A stretch of DNA of 64,000 nucleotides. It comes from Deroplatys truncata (taxonomy: Eukaryota; Arthropoda; Insecta; Mantodea; Mantidae). This document shows positions 62,801 through 64,000 of the stretch, one piece after another (the first letter of the stretch is position 1; the number at the start of each line of letters is the position of its first letter). The notes below the pieces were generated by a model that did no database searches, was not told the DNA's origin, and saw nothing but the letters and a program-made list of their open reading frames with translations. The DNA is taken from the NCBI GenBank assembly GCA_030765065.1, contig CM060985.1:4836001-4900000 (forward strand), read 5' to 3'. Made by a program: the position numbers and the translations under genes.

Positions 62801-64000
62801 GTGGACTATGTAGTGCACGGCTACATGGAGAACATGCTTGCACCTTCATGTTTCAGGTGGACTATGTAGTGAACGGCTACATGGAGAACATGCTTGCACA
62901 TTCATGTTTCAGGTGGACTGTGTAGTGCACGGCTACATGGAGAACATGCTTGCACCTTCATGTTTCAGGTGGACTATGTAGTGCACGGCTACATTGGGAA
63001 GATGCTTGCACCTTCATGTTTCGGGTGGACAGTGTAGTGCACGGTTACATGGAGAACAAGCTTGCACCTTCATGTTTCAGGTGGACTGTGTAGTGCACGG
63101 TTACATGGGGAACAAGCTTGCACCATCATGTTTCAGGTGGACTGTGTAGTGCACGGTTACATGGAGAACATGCTTGCACCTTCATGTTTCAGGTGGACTA
63201 TGTAGTGCACGACTACATGGGGAAGATGCTAGCACCATCATGTTTCAGGTGGACTATGTAGTGCACGACTACATGGGGAAGATGCTAGCACCATCATGTT
63301 TCAGGTGGACTATGTAGTGCACGGCTACATGGGGAAGATGCTAGCACCATCATGTTTCAGGTGGACTATGTAGTGCACGACTACATGGGGAAGATGCTAG
63401 CACCATCATGTTTCAGGTGGACTATGTAGTGCACGACTACATGGGGAAGATGCTAGCACCATCATGTTTCAGGTGGACTATGTAGTGCACGGCTACATGG
63501 GGAAAATGCTAGCACCATCATGTTTCAGGTGGACTGTGTAGTGCACGACTACATGGGGAAGATGCTAGCACCATCATGTTTCAGGTGGACTATGTAGTGC
63601 ACGGCTACATGGGGAAGATGCCAGCACCATCATGTTTCAGGTGGACTATGTAGTGCACGACTACATGGGGAAGATGCTAGCACCATCATGTTTCAGGTGG
63701 ACTATGTAGTGCACGACTACATGGGGAAGATGCTAGCACCATCATGTTTCAGGTGGACTATGTAGTGCACGACTACATGGGGAAGATGCTAGCACCATCA
63801 TGTTTCAGGTGGACTATGTAGTGCACGGCTACATGGGGAAGATGCTAGCACCATCATGTTTCAGGTGGACTATGTAGTGCACGACTACATGGGGAAGATG
63901 CTAGCACCATCATGTTTCAGGTGGACTATGTAGTGCACGACTACATGGGGAAGATGCTAGCACCATCATGTTTCAGGTGGACTATGTAGTGCACGGCTAC
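53851..64000. repeat. Higher-order repeats of satellite 4 (three iterations)
   Basis: Rare monomers recur in the same order. ccacattaagaac occurs at 54645 and 59405, and ctacattaagaac at 62485. ctagatggag occurs at 54421, 59181 and 62261. tttcgggtggacag occurs near 55631, 59943 and 63023. The offsets are 4760 (85 monomers), 4312 (77), 3808 (68) between copies 1 and 2, and 3080 (55) or 3528 (63) between copies 2 and 3. So the array consists of three near-identical long units, approximately from 53.85, 58.22 and 61.75 kb, that differ by whole-monomer gains and losses. The third is cut by the window end. Confidence 0.85.
57340..58210. repeat. Alternating two-type monomer block in satellite 4
   Basis: Monomers of type X (gagataatgctggcaacgtc) and type Y (gagaacaagcttatacttt) alternate here, mostly as X-X-Y, giving a 168-bp trimer. 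The corresponding block in the second higher-order unit (about 61150-61745) has fewer trimers. This is a small higher-order repeat nested in the large one. Confidence 0.8.

Larger units (their letters stand above)
53669..64000. repeat. Satellite 4 array, 56-bp monomer
   Basis: About 184 copies of a 56-bp monomer, continuing past the window end. Landmarks are caggtggactgtgtagtgca, cggctacatggagaacatg and cttgcaccttcatgttt. The period is very regular: all large offsets I measured are exact multiples of 56. The first monomer (53669, acaggtggattatgtac) is degenerate and marks the boundary. Subfamilies are atgctagcaccatcatg, atgtttgcacattcatg, acaagcttatactttc and ataatgctggcaacgtc. There is no open reading frame of note. 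Confidence 0.97.

Noticed and set aside
48500-64000. CENP-B box in satellites 3 and 4
   Set aside because: I looked for the TTCG-n4-A-n2-CGGG pattern and its complement. tttcccgtaatac has only part of it, so there is no support.

Overview
This window is a non-prokaryotic, satellite-dominated piece of a eukaryotic genome. An arthropod, probably an insect, is my best guess, with low confidence. The guess rests on the type of non-LTR retrotransposon present (a C-terminal ORF1 fragment plus an APE endonuclease / reverse transcriptase / CCHC protein), the tRNA-derived SINE-like sequence, and the absence of any compact gene organisation. I see no host protein-coding gene, rRNA, CRISPR array or operon. 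About 80% of the window is tandem repeat, as expected of pericentromeric, subtelomeric or other heterochromatin.

Layout. (1) 1-25394 and 29518-29830: satellite 1, monomer about 85 bp, organised in super-units of about 10.4 and 9.1 kb plus a third, partial one. Each super-unit passes through the same ordered series of monomer subfamilies, and one subfamily carries an expandable (TA)n tract at a fixed position. (2) 25395-29517: a 5'-truncated LINE on the minus strand, inserted in the (TA)n tract of one satellite monomer. It holds the C-terminal part of ORF1 and an intact ORF2, in the same frame and separated by a single TAG. (3) 29831-34635: non-satellite DNA holding a second, decayed copy of the same LINE (30489-33960) between two copies of a perfect 44-bp inverted repeat. 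(4) 34636-48450: satellite 2, also an 85-bp monomer, containing an almost perfect 5,339-bp tandem duplication with a nested duplication at offset 3,757 bp. (5) About 48500-51115: satellite 3, 71-bp monomer. (6) 51116-53668: apparently unique AT-rich DNA with a tRNA-like (SINE-head) sequence. (7) 53669-64000: satellite 4, 56-bp monomer, with long higher-order repeats whose offsets are exact multiples of 56 bp.

The only coding capacity is retrotransposon-derived. The many short open frames across the satellites arise because the 85-, 71- and 56-bp periods are not multiples of three and stop-poor frames recur; they are not genes. The parts most worth following up are the ORF1-TAG-ORF2 layout of the LINE, the very recent large duplications in satellites 2 and 4, the ordered subfamily super-units and fixed-position (TA)n of satellite 1, and a possible antiparallel relationship between satellites 1 and 2.
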